A DNA stretch of 64,000 nucleotides from Streptosporangium sp040640155 (GCF_040640155.1 NZ_JBFABE010000001.1:266991-330990); one strand, 5' to 3'. Shown: positions 25,753-34,281, numbered from the stretch's first letter. Made by a program: numbers and translations. The notes: generated by a model not told the origin, from the sequence alone.

Positions 25753-26337
25753 ATGACCGGCACACCCCCCACCAAGGAGATCGTCATCGAGACGCACGGC
25801 CGCTCGGGGGCACGCGCCCTGGCCGGGACGGTCTGTGATCTCTACGAGGCGGTGTTCTCGCTGCCCCCGTTCAACGGGAACGCCGCGGAGTTCGCCAACC
25901 AGCGCCGCTACTTCCCCGGACTGCTCGACCGGCCCGGCTTCCGGCTGACCACCGCGCGCTCCGGGCCGGATTTCGTCGGGTTCGGGTACGGCTACCTGCT
26001 GCCGCCCGACACCGGCTGGTGGAGCCGCCTGGCCGACCCGGTCGACGAGGAGTTCGCGACCGAGACCGGGACCAGGACGTTCGCCTTCATCGACTACGGC
26101 GTGCTGCCCGGCAGCAGGGGGGCCGGGATCGGGCGCCGGATCCACGACGAGCTCCTCGGCGGATCCGGTGCCGAGCGGGCCACCCTGTCGGTGCAGCCCG
26201 CGGCCGCGCGGACACAGGAGATCTACCGCGGGTGGGGCTGGCGCAAGGTGTCCCGCAAGCTGATGGATCCGCCGATCCCCGCCCCGGTCTTCGACGTGCT
26301 GGTGCTGGAGAGGATGCCTCCGGCACGCCGTTCGTGA
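25753..26337 (+). CDS. GNAT family N-acetyltransferase
   Basis: A 194-residue protein with the GNAT core: beta-4 TFAFIDYGVLPGSRGAGIGRRIHDELL (about 105-132), where VLPGSRGAGIGRR is the acetyl-CoA pyrophosphate loop, followed by ATLSVQPAAARTQEIYRGWGWRKV, the usual beta-5/alpha-4 ending. ATG at 25753 is preceded by GGAGG two spacers away. It would acetylate a small molecule or amino group; substrate unknown. It is convergent with the HTH-TPR gene across a minisatellite. Confidence 0.87.
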   Translation: MTGTPPTKEIVIETHGRSGARALAGTVCDLYEAVFSLPPFNGNAAEFANQRRYFPGLLDRPGFRLTTARSGPDFVGFGYGYLLPPDTGWWSRLADPVDEEFATETGTRTFAFIDYGVLPGSRGAGIGRRIHDELLGGSGAERATLSVQPAAARTQEIYRGWGWRKVSRKLMDPPIPAPVFDVLVLERMPPARRS

Positions 26338-26353
26338 GACGCGACGAGACGTC

Positions 26354-26465
26354 GTGCCCGTGGGACGCCGTGCGCGTCGTACCCGTGGCGCGTCGTGCCC
26401 GTGGGACGCCGTGCCCGTGGGACGCCGTGCCCATGAGAGGTGGCACCCGTGGGACGCCGTGCCCG
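26354..26465. repeat. GC-rich minisatellite (about 15-bp unit) between convergent genes
   Basis: CGTGCCCGTGGGACGC and close variants recur about six to seven times between the GNAT stop and the HTH-TPR stop. Exact or near-exact copies start near 26353, 26393, 26408 and 26444. It is non-coding in any convincing frame. Confidence 0.8.
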
Positions 26466-26483
26466 GGGCCGGACGGCCGCCTG

Positions 26484-28091
26484 TCAGGCGATGAGCTGGA
26501 AGGCGTGCAGCTTCTCGTCCAGGTCGGCGACCTGGCGGGTCCTCGCCCACGGATTGAGCGTCTCGCGGACCTCCACCACCGACCTGGCCAGCCGGGGCGA
26601 GGTGTTCTTGCAGGTGAGGCGCGCGGCCTCGCCGATATGCTCGCACGCCTCGTCGATGGCGCGCAGCCGCAGGTGCCCGCGTGCCAGGTCCAGCCGGCTG
26701 AAGGCCATGTTCCGGACGAACGCCGGGTCGATCTTGGTCAGGGAGTGGGCGGCCACCTCGACGGCGGTCTGCGCGTCCCCCATGTTCAGCAGGCACTTGG
26801 TCTTCGTCGACAGGTACTGCCCGTCGCCGTAGAAATAGAGCAGGCCCGTCCCCACGTCCCCCTCGCCGGCGTGCACGAGCTCGCGGCGGGCCGCCTCCAG
26901 GCTGGTCATGCACCGGGCGTGGTCCTTGCGGTCCGTCCTGGCCGAGCGGCTCAGCACCGCCGAGTAGGCGCGCGCCCCCACGTCGCACGCGTACGACACC
27001 AGCAGCTTGCTCCGGGCCCGCTGCCCCCAGGCCAGCGCTCCGAGCGCGTGCTCGACCCCCTGGCGGGGATCGCCCCGCCAGGTCGCGAGCTGCGACCAGT
27101 TGGCCAGCACGAAGCTGTTCATCGCGTCGTCGTCGGCCGCGTGGGCGGCCACCTTGGCCTGGTCGTAGTAGTGGTTCGCCCCGTTGAAGTCGTTGAGGTT
27201 GTACAGCACCCACGCGGTGAACCGGCAGATGTTGGCCAGCAGCGAGAGCAGCCGCTCGCGCACCTCCTCGTTCGGCGCCGCGGGGATCAGCGACCGCACC
27301 AGGTGGTGCTGGGCCAGCACGGTCCCCAGCACCGACTGGGGGCCGAGCGCGTCCTCCTGGCGCATGCAGTGGTGCAGCACCGCGTCGATGTGCCCCACGG
27401 TCGCCTTGTCGACCCGGGACGGCTCGGCGGAGACCAGCGTGAGCCGGTCGAGTTCCTCGTCGTTGAGCCGGGTCAGCAGGGGCGAGGCCGCGGCGGCGGA
27501 CGCCGCGGCCCTGATCAGGGCCAGCACGTCGCGCCGTTTCATGTTCGCCGCCCACTGGGCGAGCGCCCGTACCAGCGCGTCGTACTCCTCGTCGCGCGAC
27601 ACCCCGGGGGGCACGGGACCGGTGGCCAGGGCGGGCATGGCCGACAGCACTCCCCGGATGTCCTCCGGGCCCAGGCTGCCCGCCGCGCCCGCCGCCACCA
27701 GCGGGCGTCCCTGGAACCGGGTCGCCAGGACGTTGTGCTCGTCGGCATCGCGGTGGTCTTCACCGTCGACCAGGTCGGCGGTGCGGCACTGGTAGATGCG
27801 GGCCAGCCGGTTGAGGCCGGCGATCGGCGGTTCGTTGCCGGTGGGGCCGGGCCAGGCCTCCCACGACCCGAGCTTGCGGGTCGTCAGGGGCTCGTTCGGC
27901 CAGTATTCGTTCCATAGATGGCAGACCTTGGCTTGTGTCAGGCGATGCGCCTCTCGGAAGCCCTGGCGGGAGTTCAGGCGCCAACGTCGCTGGAACTCCG
28001 CGGCGACCTCGGCCCAGGTGCAGCCACGCTCGCGAAGTTCGGCGCTGAAGACGTCCATCTGTTGCTTGACGCTGCGCGGTGCACGTGGCAT
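26484..28091 (-). CDS. Large HTH-TPR transcriptional regulator
   Basis: A 535-residue protein. The first ~110 residues hold an XRE-like DNA-binding region (CTWAEVAAEFQRRW...EAHRLTQAKVCHLWNEYWP...LGSWEAWPGPTGNEPP) typical of large actinomycete regulators. The rest (about 150-535) is helical and TPR-like, with an N-terminal Ala-rich helix and motifs such as FNGANHYYDQAKVAA, TAVEVAAHSLTKI and EACEHIGEAARL. It is divergent from an RsbW-like ATPase gene across 320 bp, a common pairing in actinomycetes where the two act in one control pathway. It probably responds to a peptide or protein partner through the TPR part. Confidence 0.85.
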   Translation of the reverse strand: MPRAPRSVKQQMDVFSAELRERGCTWAEVAAEFQRRWRLNSRQGFREAHRLTQAKVCHLWNEYWPNEPLTTRKLGSWEAWPGPTGNEPPIAGLNRLARIYQCRTADLVDGEDHRDADEHNVLATRFQGRPLVAAGAAGSLGPEDIRGVLSAMPALATGPVPPGVSRDEEYDALVRALAQWAANMKRRDVLALIRAAASAAAASPLLTRLNDEELDRLTLVSAEPSRVDKATVGHIDAVLHHCMRQEDALGPQSVLGTVLAQHHLVRSLIPAAPNEEVRERLLSLLANICRFTAWVLYNLNDFNGANHYYDQAKVAAHAADDDAMNSFVLANWSQLATWRGDPRQGVEHALGALAWGQRARSKLLVSYACDVGARAYSAVLSRSARTDRKDHARCMTSLEAARRELVHAGEGDVGTGLLYFYGDGQYLSTKTKCLLNMGDAQTAVEVAAHSLTKIDPAFVRNMAFSRLDLARGHLRLRAIDEACEHIGEAARLTCKNTSPRLARSVVEVRETLNPWARTRQVADLDEKLHAFQLIA

Positions 28092-28411
28092 CGGCTCGGC
28101 CCCTCCCGGCGGATCCCCGACGGCGATTCTTCGCGCAGAACGTTACTTGCCGATCACGTTCCGTGACTGGCGAGTGCGGAAATCGGCGACGGGATCGCCG
28201 ATGTCTGCAAGATCGTCACCTCGGGGAGTGGTACGGCTCCGGAAAGTGACGAACGGACGCGGCCTCGTCACCTGTTTCCAGCACGCTCCGTGCACCAGGG
28301 TGGAGAACAACGCCGGAGCCGTCAGATCCGCGGGGTCTCCGCTCGGGCGAGACGTCCCTTCCTGCGCCGGGGACGTGACCGAACCTCCGTTGTCCTTCCC
28401 TGGAGCCATCC
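28092..28411. promoter_or_regulatory. Divergent control region of the HTH-TPR and RsbW-like genes
   Basis: This 320-bp gap must contain the promoters of both genes. It has several AT-richer patches (28125-28160, 28190-28260) and a small TCACG-TTC-CGTGA inverted repeat near 28155. I cannot assign promoter boxes with confidence and see no gene in it. Confidence 0.45.
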
Positions 28412-28957
28412 ATGAGCGTGCTCCCCGTCGAACGGCCGGGACCGATGTACTCACCGTTTCATTCCGATCTGGACGACCCCGACCATCCGGCCCTGAACGC
28501 GGACGAGGTGCGGCTGGCGGCGCGGCCGGCGGCGGCCTCCCAGGCCCGCGAGTTCACCCGCGTCCGGCTGGCCCGGTGGGGTCTCGCCGACCTGTCGGAC
28601 GTCTGCGTCCTGGTCGTCTCGGAGATGACCACCAACGCCATCACGGTCACGCGCGCGCGGGCCGGCGAGGCGTACCCGATCGTGCTGCGGCTGCGGGTCA
28701 CCGCCGAGGGCCTGTTCGCCGAGGTGTGGGACGGCTGCGGCGGCACGCCCGAGCCGGCCGACCCCGGGGAGGACGACGAGAACGGCCGGGGCCTGCGGCT
28801 CGTCGGCATGTGCACCGACGAGTGGGGCCACTACCCGGCACCCGGGGGAGGCAAGGTCGTCTTCGGCCGCTGGCGCCTGCCGGTGAGCTGGAGGTGCCCG
28901 GCCTTCGCGCCCCGGTGGCCGCGCACGCCCTCCCACGCCCGTACGACGCGCGCGTGA
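28412..28957 (+). CDS. RsbW-like ATP-binding protein (HATPase_c_2)
   Basis: A 181-residue histidine-kinase-like ATPase of the anti-sigma-factor type. It has an N-box (SEMTTNAITV, about 70-80), a G1-like box (VWDGCGGTP) and a G2-like box (NGRGLRLVGMCTDEWG), then the closing strand KVVFGRW. The N-terminal ~35 residues and the basic tail are outside the fold. Such proteins bind ATP and act as anti-sigma or signalling partners in actinomycetes. The divergent HTH-TPR gene is its likely partner. The ATG at 28412 follows a run of purines. Confidence 0.85.
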   Translation: MSVLPVERPGPMYSPFHSDLDDPDHPALNADEVRLAARPAAASQAREFTRVRLARWGLADLSDVCVLVVSEMTTNAITVTRARAGEAYPIVLRLRVTAEGLFAEVWDGCGGTPEPADPGEDDENGRGLRLVGMCTDEWGHYPAPGGGKVVFGRWRLPVSWRCPAFAPRWPRTPSHARTTRA

Positions 28958-29076
28958 GCCGGGACGCCCGCCTGGTGAGCCGGACGCGGACGAGTCCAGA
29001 CACGCCGGGAACCGTCGAAGGTGAGGACGTTTCCCTGACATGTCGGATCGACGGCACCGAGTGGCAGAATGCCGGG

Positions 29077-30210
29077 ATGGATGCGATCTTGCGCGCCGCG
29101 GGCGAGGTGGTGGGGACCGAGCTGTCGGAACCGGTCGACCTCGGGGGCAACCCGCGCAGCGTCGTCCTGCGCTGCCGGACGGCCTCGGGCGGCAGCGTCG
29201 TCGTCAAGCGGTACGGCACGGACCCCGAGGGGCTGCGCGCCTTCACCGCCGAGGCGGCCGGGCTCTCGATGGGGCTCGGCGGCCCCGGCCTGCTGGGCGC
29301 GCACCCCTCGCTCCCGCTGTTGGTGATGGAGGACCTCGGGTCCGCGCCGACGCTGGCCGACGTGCTGCTCGGCGACGACCCCCGGGCCGCCCTGGACGGG
29401 CTGGCGGCCTGGGCGCGCGGGCTCGGACGGCTGGCGGCCGAGTCGGTGCACCGCCGGGCCGACATGGCCGCGCTGTCGGCCCGCTACGGCAGGGGGGCGC
29501 CCTCCTGGGACGAGGAGCCCTGGACCGTCCGGCGCACGGCCGAGTTCCCCGAGGCTCTCGCCGGGATCGGCCTCGACGTGCCGCGCGACCTGGCCGGGGA
29601 GCTGGCACGGATCGCGGCCACCGACGCGGGCGACCATCTCGCCTTCACACCCGGCGACACCTGCCCCGACAACAACCTGATCACCCCCGGCGGCCTGCGG
29701 CTGATCGACTTCGAGGCGGCGTGCTTCCAGCCGGTCTTCCTGACCGCCGCCTACTGCCGGATGCCCTTCTCCAGTTGCTGGTGCGTCTTCTCCCTGCCCC
29801 CCGGCGTGGCGGAGGAGATCGAGGGGATCTACCGCGCCGAGGTCGTCCGGGCCTACCCGGAGCTGGCCGCCGACGAGATCTGGCGGGCCGGGGTCCGGCG
29901 GGCGATCGCGCTCTGGACGGTGCACCTCACCGTCATCCTGATCCCGCGCATGGCGGACGACAAGCCGGTGCACCGTACCCGCCCGGCCCCGACCGTGCGG
30001 CAGCTCATGAGGCACCGCTGGGAGATGGCGAGCACCCTGGAGGAGTTCCCGGCCTTCGCCGAGACGATGCGGCTGCTCCTGCGGGAGGTCGCCGGGAGCT
30101 GGGACGTCGCACCCCTGCCGGGTTACCCCGCCTTCGGCGGCCGGGCCGGCGGCGCCCCGGGTCACGCCCCGGGGGACGACGGGAGCGTGTCGAGCGCGAT
30201 CCCGAAGTGA
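29077..30210 (+). CDS. Aminoglycoside-phosphotransferase-fold kinase
   Basis: A 377-residue APH/choline-kinase-fold protein. It shows lysine in SVVVKRYGTD (about 50), MEDLG hinge, a degenerate catalytic loop AFTPGDTCPDNNLI (Asp and Asn where HGDxxxxN is usual) and metal-binding LIDFEAACFQP. Replacement of the catalytic-loop His-Gly by Pro-Gly is unusual, but the DxxxxN spacing is kept. ATG at 29077 begins the conserved part; no good ribosome site is seen. Its 3' end overlaps the convergent acetyltransferase gene by 49 bp. The substrate is unknown; a drug-resistance role should not be assumed. Confidence 0.75.
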   Translation: MDAILRAAGEVVGTELSEPVDLGGNPRSVVLRCRTASGGSVVVKRYGTDPEGLRAFTAEAAGLSMGLGGPGLLGAHPSLPLLVMEDLGSAPTLADVLLGDDPRAALDGLAAWARGLGRLAAESVHRRADMAALSARYGRGAPSWDEEPWTVRRTAEFPEALAGIGLDVPRDLAGELARIAATDAGDHLAFTPGDTCPDNNLITPGGLRLIDFEAACFQPVFLTAAYCRMPFSSCWCVFSLPPGVAEEIEGIYRAEVVRAYPELAADEIWRAGVRRAIALWTVHLTVILIPRMADDKPVHRTRPAPTVRQLMRHRWEMASTLEEFPAFAETMRLLLREVAGSWDVAPLPGYPAFGGRAGGAPGHAPGDDGSVSSAIPK

Positions 30211-30980
30211 TCCAGATAGGCGGCGCGGAGCTCGGTGTCGTCCAGGACGCGTTCGACGCGCTCGCCGCGCACGGTGCGGACCAGCCTGTGATCGCTGATC
30301 GTGGTCCGGCCCTGGTCCGTGCGTATCGAGCAGACCGGTGACGTGGTGAAGTTCGACCGCGGCGAGGTCTCCTGCCACCAGCACGTCGGGACGAAGTCCG
30401 CCAGCTCGTACGGCCGGGCGGTCAGCCGGTAGCGCGGCTCGCCCTCGCGCAGGACGTCGAGGTCACCGAGGTCGCCGTGGTCGCCGGGAGCGGGTACGAT
30501 CCGGAACACGCCCGCGGCGTCCCGCTGGTCCGCGCGCTCGTCGAGCCGCAGCGGCCCGTCGGTGAAGTCCCCGAAGGCGACGTCGACGAGCCACGGCTCG
30601 TCGAGATCGACGCGGAGTGCCATGTGGTCGAAGAGCGGCCCCGGGGTGCCGTCGTCGAAGACCCGGGCGGCCAGCAGCGTCACCCGGTGGCCCAGCCCGG
30701 TCAGCAGCTCGGCGAACAGCCCGTTCAGCTCGTAACAGAAGCCGCCGCGGCGCCGGCCGACGACCTTGTCGAACAGCGCGCCGGGATCGAGCGTGATCGG
30801 CTCGCCGAGATGGATGCTGAGGTTCTCGAACGGCACCGTTCTCAGGTGCGCGAGCTGGAGGGCGCGCAGGCTCCGGACGTCGAGCTCCGCGGGCTCCGCG
30901 GGCTCCGCGGGCTCCGCGGGCTCCGGGGGCCGGGGCATGCCGATTCTCTCCAGGTAACGGGTGATCTGCGACTCGTCCAT
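30162..30980 (-). CDS. nat: Arylamine N-acetyltransferase
   Basis: A 272-residue NAT enzyme with the complete catalytic triad: Cys82 in RRGGFCYELN, His119 in FDHMAL and Asp133 in LVDVAFG. The opening (YLERIGMPRP, then LQLAHLRTVPFENLSIHLG) is diagnostic. It transfers acetyl from acetyl-CoA to arylamines or hydrazines. ATG at 30980 is chosen over the longer frame because it fits the family N-terminus. Residues about 19-32 are a PAE-repeat insertion encoded by 9-bp tandem repeats between the first helix and the core. Confidence 0.92.
   Translation of the reverse strand: MDESQITRYLERIGMPRPPEPAEPAEPAEPAELDVRSLRALQLAHLRTVPFENLSIHLGEPITLDPGALFDKVVGRRRGGFCYELNGLFAELLTGLGHRVTLLAARVFDDGTPGPLFDHMALRVDLDEPWLVDVAFGDFTDGPLRLDERADQRDAAGVFRIVPAPGDHGDLGDLDVLREGEPRYRLTARPYELADFVPTCWWQETSPRSNFTTSPVCSIRTDQGRTTISDHRLVRTVRGERVERVLDDTELRAAYLDHFGIALDTLPSSPGA
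30885..30920 (-). repeat. 9-bp tandem repeat, four units, in the NAT gene
   Basis: CTCCGCGGG is repeated exactly at 30885, 30894, 30903 and 30912. Read on the minus strand it encodes the PAE repeat near the NAT N-terminus. Confidence 0.9.
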
Positions 30981-31090
30981 GCGGCAATCACACCACGCGC
31001 CACGTCCGCGCCCGATCACACCGGCTCACACCACTTCGCCTCTCCTCGCCTCGCGCCTGTCCTCGCGTCGGCGTGCCGGCGGAGACGGGG

Positions 31091-31122
31091 GAGCCCTTCC
31101 GCCGGCACGTGCGGAAGGGCTC
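31091..31122 (-). terminator. 12-bp-stem hairpin after the four-repeat secreted protein gene
   Basis: GAGCCCTTCCGC (31091-31102) pairs exactly with GCGGAAGGGCTC (31111-31122) around an eight-base loop, 13 bases past the stop of the minus-strand gene. Confidence 0.7.
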
Positions 31123-31135
31123 CGAGGGCAGGGGA

Positions 31136-32038
31136 TCAGCCCGGCGGGAAGTTGCCGTTCTTGGCGACCGGCAGCGCGAGCTGGCTCGCGCCGGACAGGA
31201 CGGCCTGCTCGATCGGGAGGCCGGCCAGGACGGGGTTGATGTGCCGCAGGGTCAGCGTGACCGTCGGCAGGGTCGTCGGGGTGGCGACGTCGAACTTCTC
31301 CAGGTCGATCCAGCGGACGATGTTGAACACCTCGGCCGGGATGTTGTCACCGGCCTTCATCACCGGGACGCACAGCTGGCGGGCGTTGAGGACCTGCGCG
31401 CCGTGCGTGGGGATCTTCCCGACCAGGACGGGATTGAGCTGGCGCAGGCTCACCTGCTGGTTCAGCGGGTTGTTGGGCGTGATGCCGTAGCACTTGAGGT
31501 CGATGTGGCGGACGAGCGACAGGATCTCGGCGGGCGGGAGGACGTTGTTCTTGATGACCGGCACGCACAGTTGCTGCGGGGTGTTCAGGACGACCTGCGT
31601 GCGCGGCAGGGTCTGGAACAGCGGGTTGAGATGGCTGAGCACGAGGCCCGTGTTCACCGTCACGCCGGAGACCTTGTAGCAGGACAGGTCGACGTACCTG
31701 ATGAAGTCGAGCGCGGGCGACGGCGGCACCTGGTTGTTCTTGGCGACCGGGACGCACAGTTGCTCACGCTGGCCGAGCACGAGGGTCTCGGTCGGCAGGC
31801 TGGTGAGCAGCGGGTTGATGTGCCGCACGGTGACCCTCGTGGCCGGCGGCTGGTACGGGCTGGTCCTGAAGCATTCCAGGTCGAGGAAGGCGGTCAGGCT
31901 CTTCGGCGTCGGGTACGCCGCGGCGCCCGCGGGCGGCACGCAGAGGAACGCCACGGCGAGCACCGCGACGGCGGCGGACATGATGCGCCGGAACATCGGT
32001 TTTCTGTGCCCATGAATTGTGGTCAGGGCTCGGTCCAT
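31136..32038 (-). CDS. Secreted protein of four ~60-residue repeats with paired cysteines
   Basis: A 300-residue protein with a signal peptide (hydrophobic stretch about 20-38, AGA cut near 40). The mature part is four tandem repeats of about 60 residues, each opening (V/I)DL-x-C(F/Y) and closing QLCVPV-x-KN with LNP(L/V)L in between. They resemble the DUF7450-like repeats of secreted actinobacterial proteins. Repeats 1-3 each carry one Cys in the opening and one in the closing motif. Repeat 4 has lost both (DLEKF; QLALPV). GGAG lies five bases before the ATG. Function is unknown; an extracellular structural or adhesive role is a guess. Confidence 0.78.
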   Translation of the reverse strand: MDRALTTIHGHRKPMFRRIMSAAVAVLAVAFLCVPPAGAAAYPTPKSLTAFLDLECFRTSPYQPPATRVTVRHINPLLTSLPTETLVLGQREQLCVPVAKNNQVPPSPALDFIRYVDLSCYKVSGVTVNTGLVLSHLNPLFQTLPRTQVVLNTPQQLCVPVIKNNVLPPAEILSLVRHIDLKCYGITPNNPLNQQVSLRQLNPVLVGKIPTHGAQVLNARQLCVPVMKAGDNIPAEVFNIVRWIDLEKFDVATPTTLPTVTLTLRHINPVLAGLPIEQAVLSGASQLALPVAKNGNFPPG

Positions 32039-32668
32039 TGTCGCTCCACACGCTGGGGGTGAATGTTCTCACCGCCGAGTGTGTGCCGCCGTGACCGGAC
32101 TTTCAATATCGCCGGTCGTTTTTCATGACATTTTGAATTCGGTTCGACAGGCCGGGAGGTTGTCAGCGGGGACAAAAGCGCATCGGTTCGCCGGGAGGGC
32201 GGGGAACGGCGGTTCTTCCGGTCCCGCCGGCCCGTCGGAGCGGGTCGCCCGGCGTGCGTGCCGGGGTGCCGCCCGGCCCCGCCGACCACGGTGGGAACGT
32301 TCACGCAGGTCGTGAGCGCCGATCGGCCCGCCGACGGCTTCTCCGCGTGGTCCGGGGGGCGGCGGGCTCCGAGTCGTTCCACAACAGGAAAGACCGTCGA
32401 CCGAAAATGAAAAACACTTACCGAAATAGAGGCCGGACGCCGTGACCGGCCGAAGGAAATGGTGTGGTCATGAACTCCCGGCGGACACGCGGGTGCGCCT
32501 CGGCCGTACGCGAAAAGAGGTTTCGGGTGGGATTCCGAAACGCGCGCCGCCGTCACCGAGAACACCGGCGCCCCGGCGGGCCCGCGACCGGTGAACATCG
32601 ACGACGATGTGATCGTGTCGGGGAAATCGACACCCGGCCGGTCCCTCCCGGCCCCCGTGGTCCCGTTC
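32039..32668. other. 630-bp intergenic region, no clear gene
   Basis: This gap between two minus-strand genes has AT-richer patches (32095-32145 and 32395-32440) that could hold the promoter of the four-repeat protein gene and a second, unassigned start site. The open frames here lack GC-biased third positions or ribosome sites, so I call none. Confidence 0.55.
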
Positions 32669-33472
32669 TCACGGGGCCGAGGGGGAACGGCCCGCGACGA
32701 GGTCCAGCAGCTCGGCGTGCGTCTCACGGTCGGCCGCCACGACCAGCCCGCCCGCACCGTCGTACAGCGGCCCGCCGTGGAGGTTCGTCACCACGCAACC
32801 GGCCGCCCGGCACACCGCGATCCCGCTCGCGAAATGCACGTTGTCCCACATGGGGCCGTCTGTGACGAACGCGGCCCGCCGGCCGGCGGCCACCCAGGCC
32901 ACCGCCAGGGTGGTGGAGACGACGCGCGGGCCGAAGCGCTCCGTGAAGGCGGGGTCGGCGAGCAGCCGGGCCGCCTGGAAGCCCGGCGCGTTCGGGAACG
33001 GGGGATCGAGGTTGAGGTCCACCAGCCGCGACGCGGACGACGGCGTGAGGCGCTCGTCCACGCCGTCGCGGCGGACGTGGGCGTGGTCGCCGTCCGTCCA
33101 GAACACCTCTCCGGTGAACGGGTCGGCCGAGGCCGCCACCGTGAGGTCGCGGCCCACGCGCAGGGCGACGTTCACCGAGACCAGCGTGGTGTGCGCGGCG
33201 TAGTTCAGCGTGCCGCACAGGGGGTCGACCAGCCACATGCGCTCCGAGCCGGACGAGCCGGTACGCCCGCTCTCCTCGCCCGTCACGGCGTCGTCCGGCC
33301 GGGCGGCGCGGATGACGCCGAGGATGGCCTTCTCCGCCTCGATGTCGGCGGCCGTGGCGAAGTCACGCGCGGACTTGTCGAAGCGCTCCAGCGACGTGCC
33401 GTACATGCTCCTGACGACGTCGGCCCCCGACCGCGCCGCCGCGAGGACCAGTTCCCTGTCCGTGATCGTCAT
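32669..33472 (-). CDS. Inositol monophosphatase-family protein with altered metal site
   Basis: A 267-residue IMPase/FBPase-superfamily protein. It keeps Glu in TGEESG (about 66), Asp83 in WLVDP and the late Asp210 in GPMWDNVHFASG. The core motif reads DPLCGTLNY instead of DPxDGTxN, so the second Asp, which normally ligates the metals, is Cys86 (codon TGC). Members usually hydrolyse inositol phosphate or similar sugar phosphates with Mg2+. The change predicts altered metal use or lost activity. ATG at 33472 begins a normal-length protein. Family certain, activity doubtful. Confidence 0.85.
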   Translation of the reverse strand: MTITDRELVLAAARSGADVVRSMYGTSLERFDKSARDFATAADIEAEKAILGVIRAARPDDAVTGEESGRTGSSGSERMWLVDPLCGTLNYAAHTTLVSVNVALRVGRDLTVAASADPFTGEVFWTDGDHAHVRRDGVDERLTPSSASRLVDLNLDPPFPNAPGFQAARLLADPAFTERFGPRVVSTTLAVAWVAAGRRAAFVTDGPMWDNVHFASGIAVCRAAGCVVTNLHGGPLYDGAGGLVVAADRETHAELLDLVAGRSPSAP

Positions 33473-33691
33473 GCGGACAGGATAGGCACGGCCCCCACGC
33501 GCGGAAGGGCCCGGGTCGCCGGGCCCGGCGTACAGCCGGGCAACGCGTCGTCGACGCCGCGCGCCCGGCTCTCCCGGACCGCGCGCTCCGCCCGCACGGT
33601 GATCACGTTCCGGTTTCGGTGGTGAACTTTCCTCCGGTCGGCGGCGTCATAAAAGCGATTTCAACGACTGTTCCAGGAACGGGGCGATGGC

Positions 33692-34225
33692 ATGCAGGTG
33701 ATCCGACCGACGGTGGCGGCTCTGACCGTGAGCGCGGCACTGGTGATCGCGATCCCGACGGGAGCCGTCGCCGCCGCGCAGGCTCCCGCGACGGTGACGA
33801 CGACCGCGACCACGGCCGCGCCGGGCACCTTCGGCCCGTACGGCTACGGCGGCGTCAGGCTGGGGATGACCGCCAGGCAGGCCAAGGCCACCGGCAAGAT
33901 CGTGCTCAAGGAGCCCGGCCACTGCGCGCACTGGACCTACAAGGCCCACCGGGGCACCCGCGACACGGGAGGGGTCTACATCTCCAGGAAGCGCGGCGTC
34001 GCCGTCATCTTCGCGACGGCCGGGATGCGCACCCCCAGGGGCATCGGCATCGGCTCGACCCTGCGTCAGATCAAGAAGGCCTACCCGAACGCCAAGGGAA
34101 AACTGAACGGCTACTACGCCACCGTGCCGGGCAACCCCAAGGCGTACTACTACTTCGGCGTCGACGGACGGGACAGGCTCCAGGAGTTCGGCCTCGGGCT
34201 CAAGACCCAGGACTGCGTGAGCTGA
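33692..34225 (+). CDS. Small secreted protein, unknown function
   Basis: A 177-residue protein with a signal peptide (VAALTVSAALVIAIPTGAVAAA) and a mature domain opening YGGVRLGMTARQA. That GxxLGMT motif, a Cys pair (HCAHW and QDCVS) and the repeat of a GIxIGSTLRQIKKAYP segment suggest two related halves, as in small secreted proteins of Gram-positives that bind ligands outside the cell. Function is unknown. It is convergent with the DUF6461-like gene across a short tandem repeat. Confidence 0.75.
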   Translation: MQVIRPTVAALTVSAALVIAIPTGAVAAAQAPATVTTTATTAAPGTFGPYGYGGVRLGMTARQAKATGKIVLKEPGHCAHWTYKAHRGTRDTGGVYISRKRGVAVIFATAGMRTPRGIGIGSTLRQIKKAYPNAKGKLNGYYATVPGNPKAYYYFGVDGRDRLQEFGLGLKTQDCVS

Positions 34226-34245
34226 CCCGCCGCCGGGTCGCCGCG

Positions 34246-34275
34246 TCCCGTCCCGTCCCGTCCCGTCCCGTCCCG
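34246..34275. repeat. Pentanucleotide repeat (TCCCG)6 between convergent genes
   Basis: Six exact copies of TCCCG occupy 34246-34275 between the stops of two convergent genes. It is a simple candidate for strain typing. Confidence 0.95.
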
Positions 34276-34281
34276 GGGAGA

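Noticed and set aside
26354..26465. Possible CRISPR array
   Set aside because: The units are contiguous with no spacers, and no cas genes are near.
29077..30210. Aminoglycoside resistance gene
   Set aside because: The fold is APH-like, but the catalytic loop is degenerate and such proteins commonly act on other substrates, so a resistance call is not supported.
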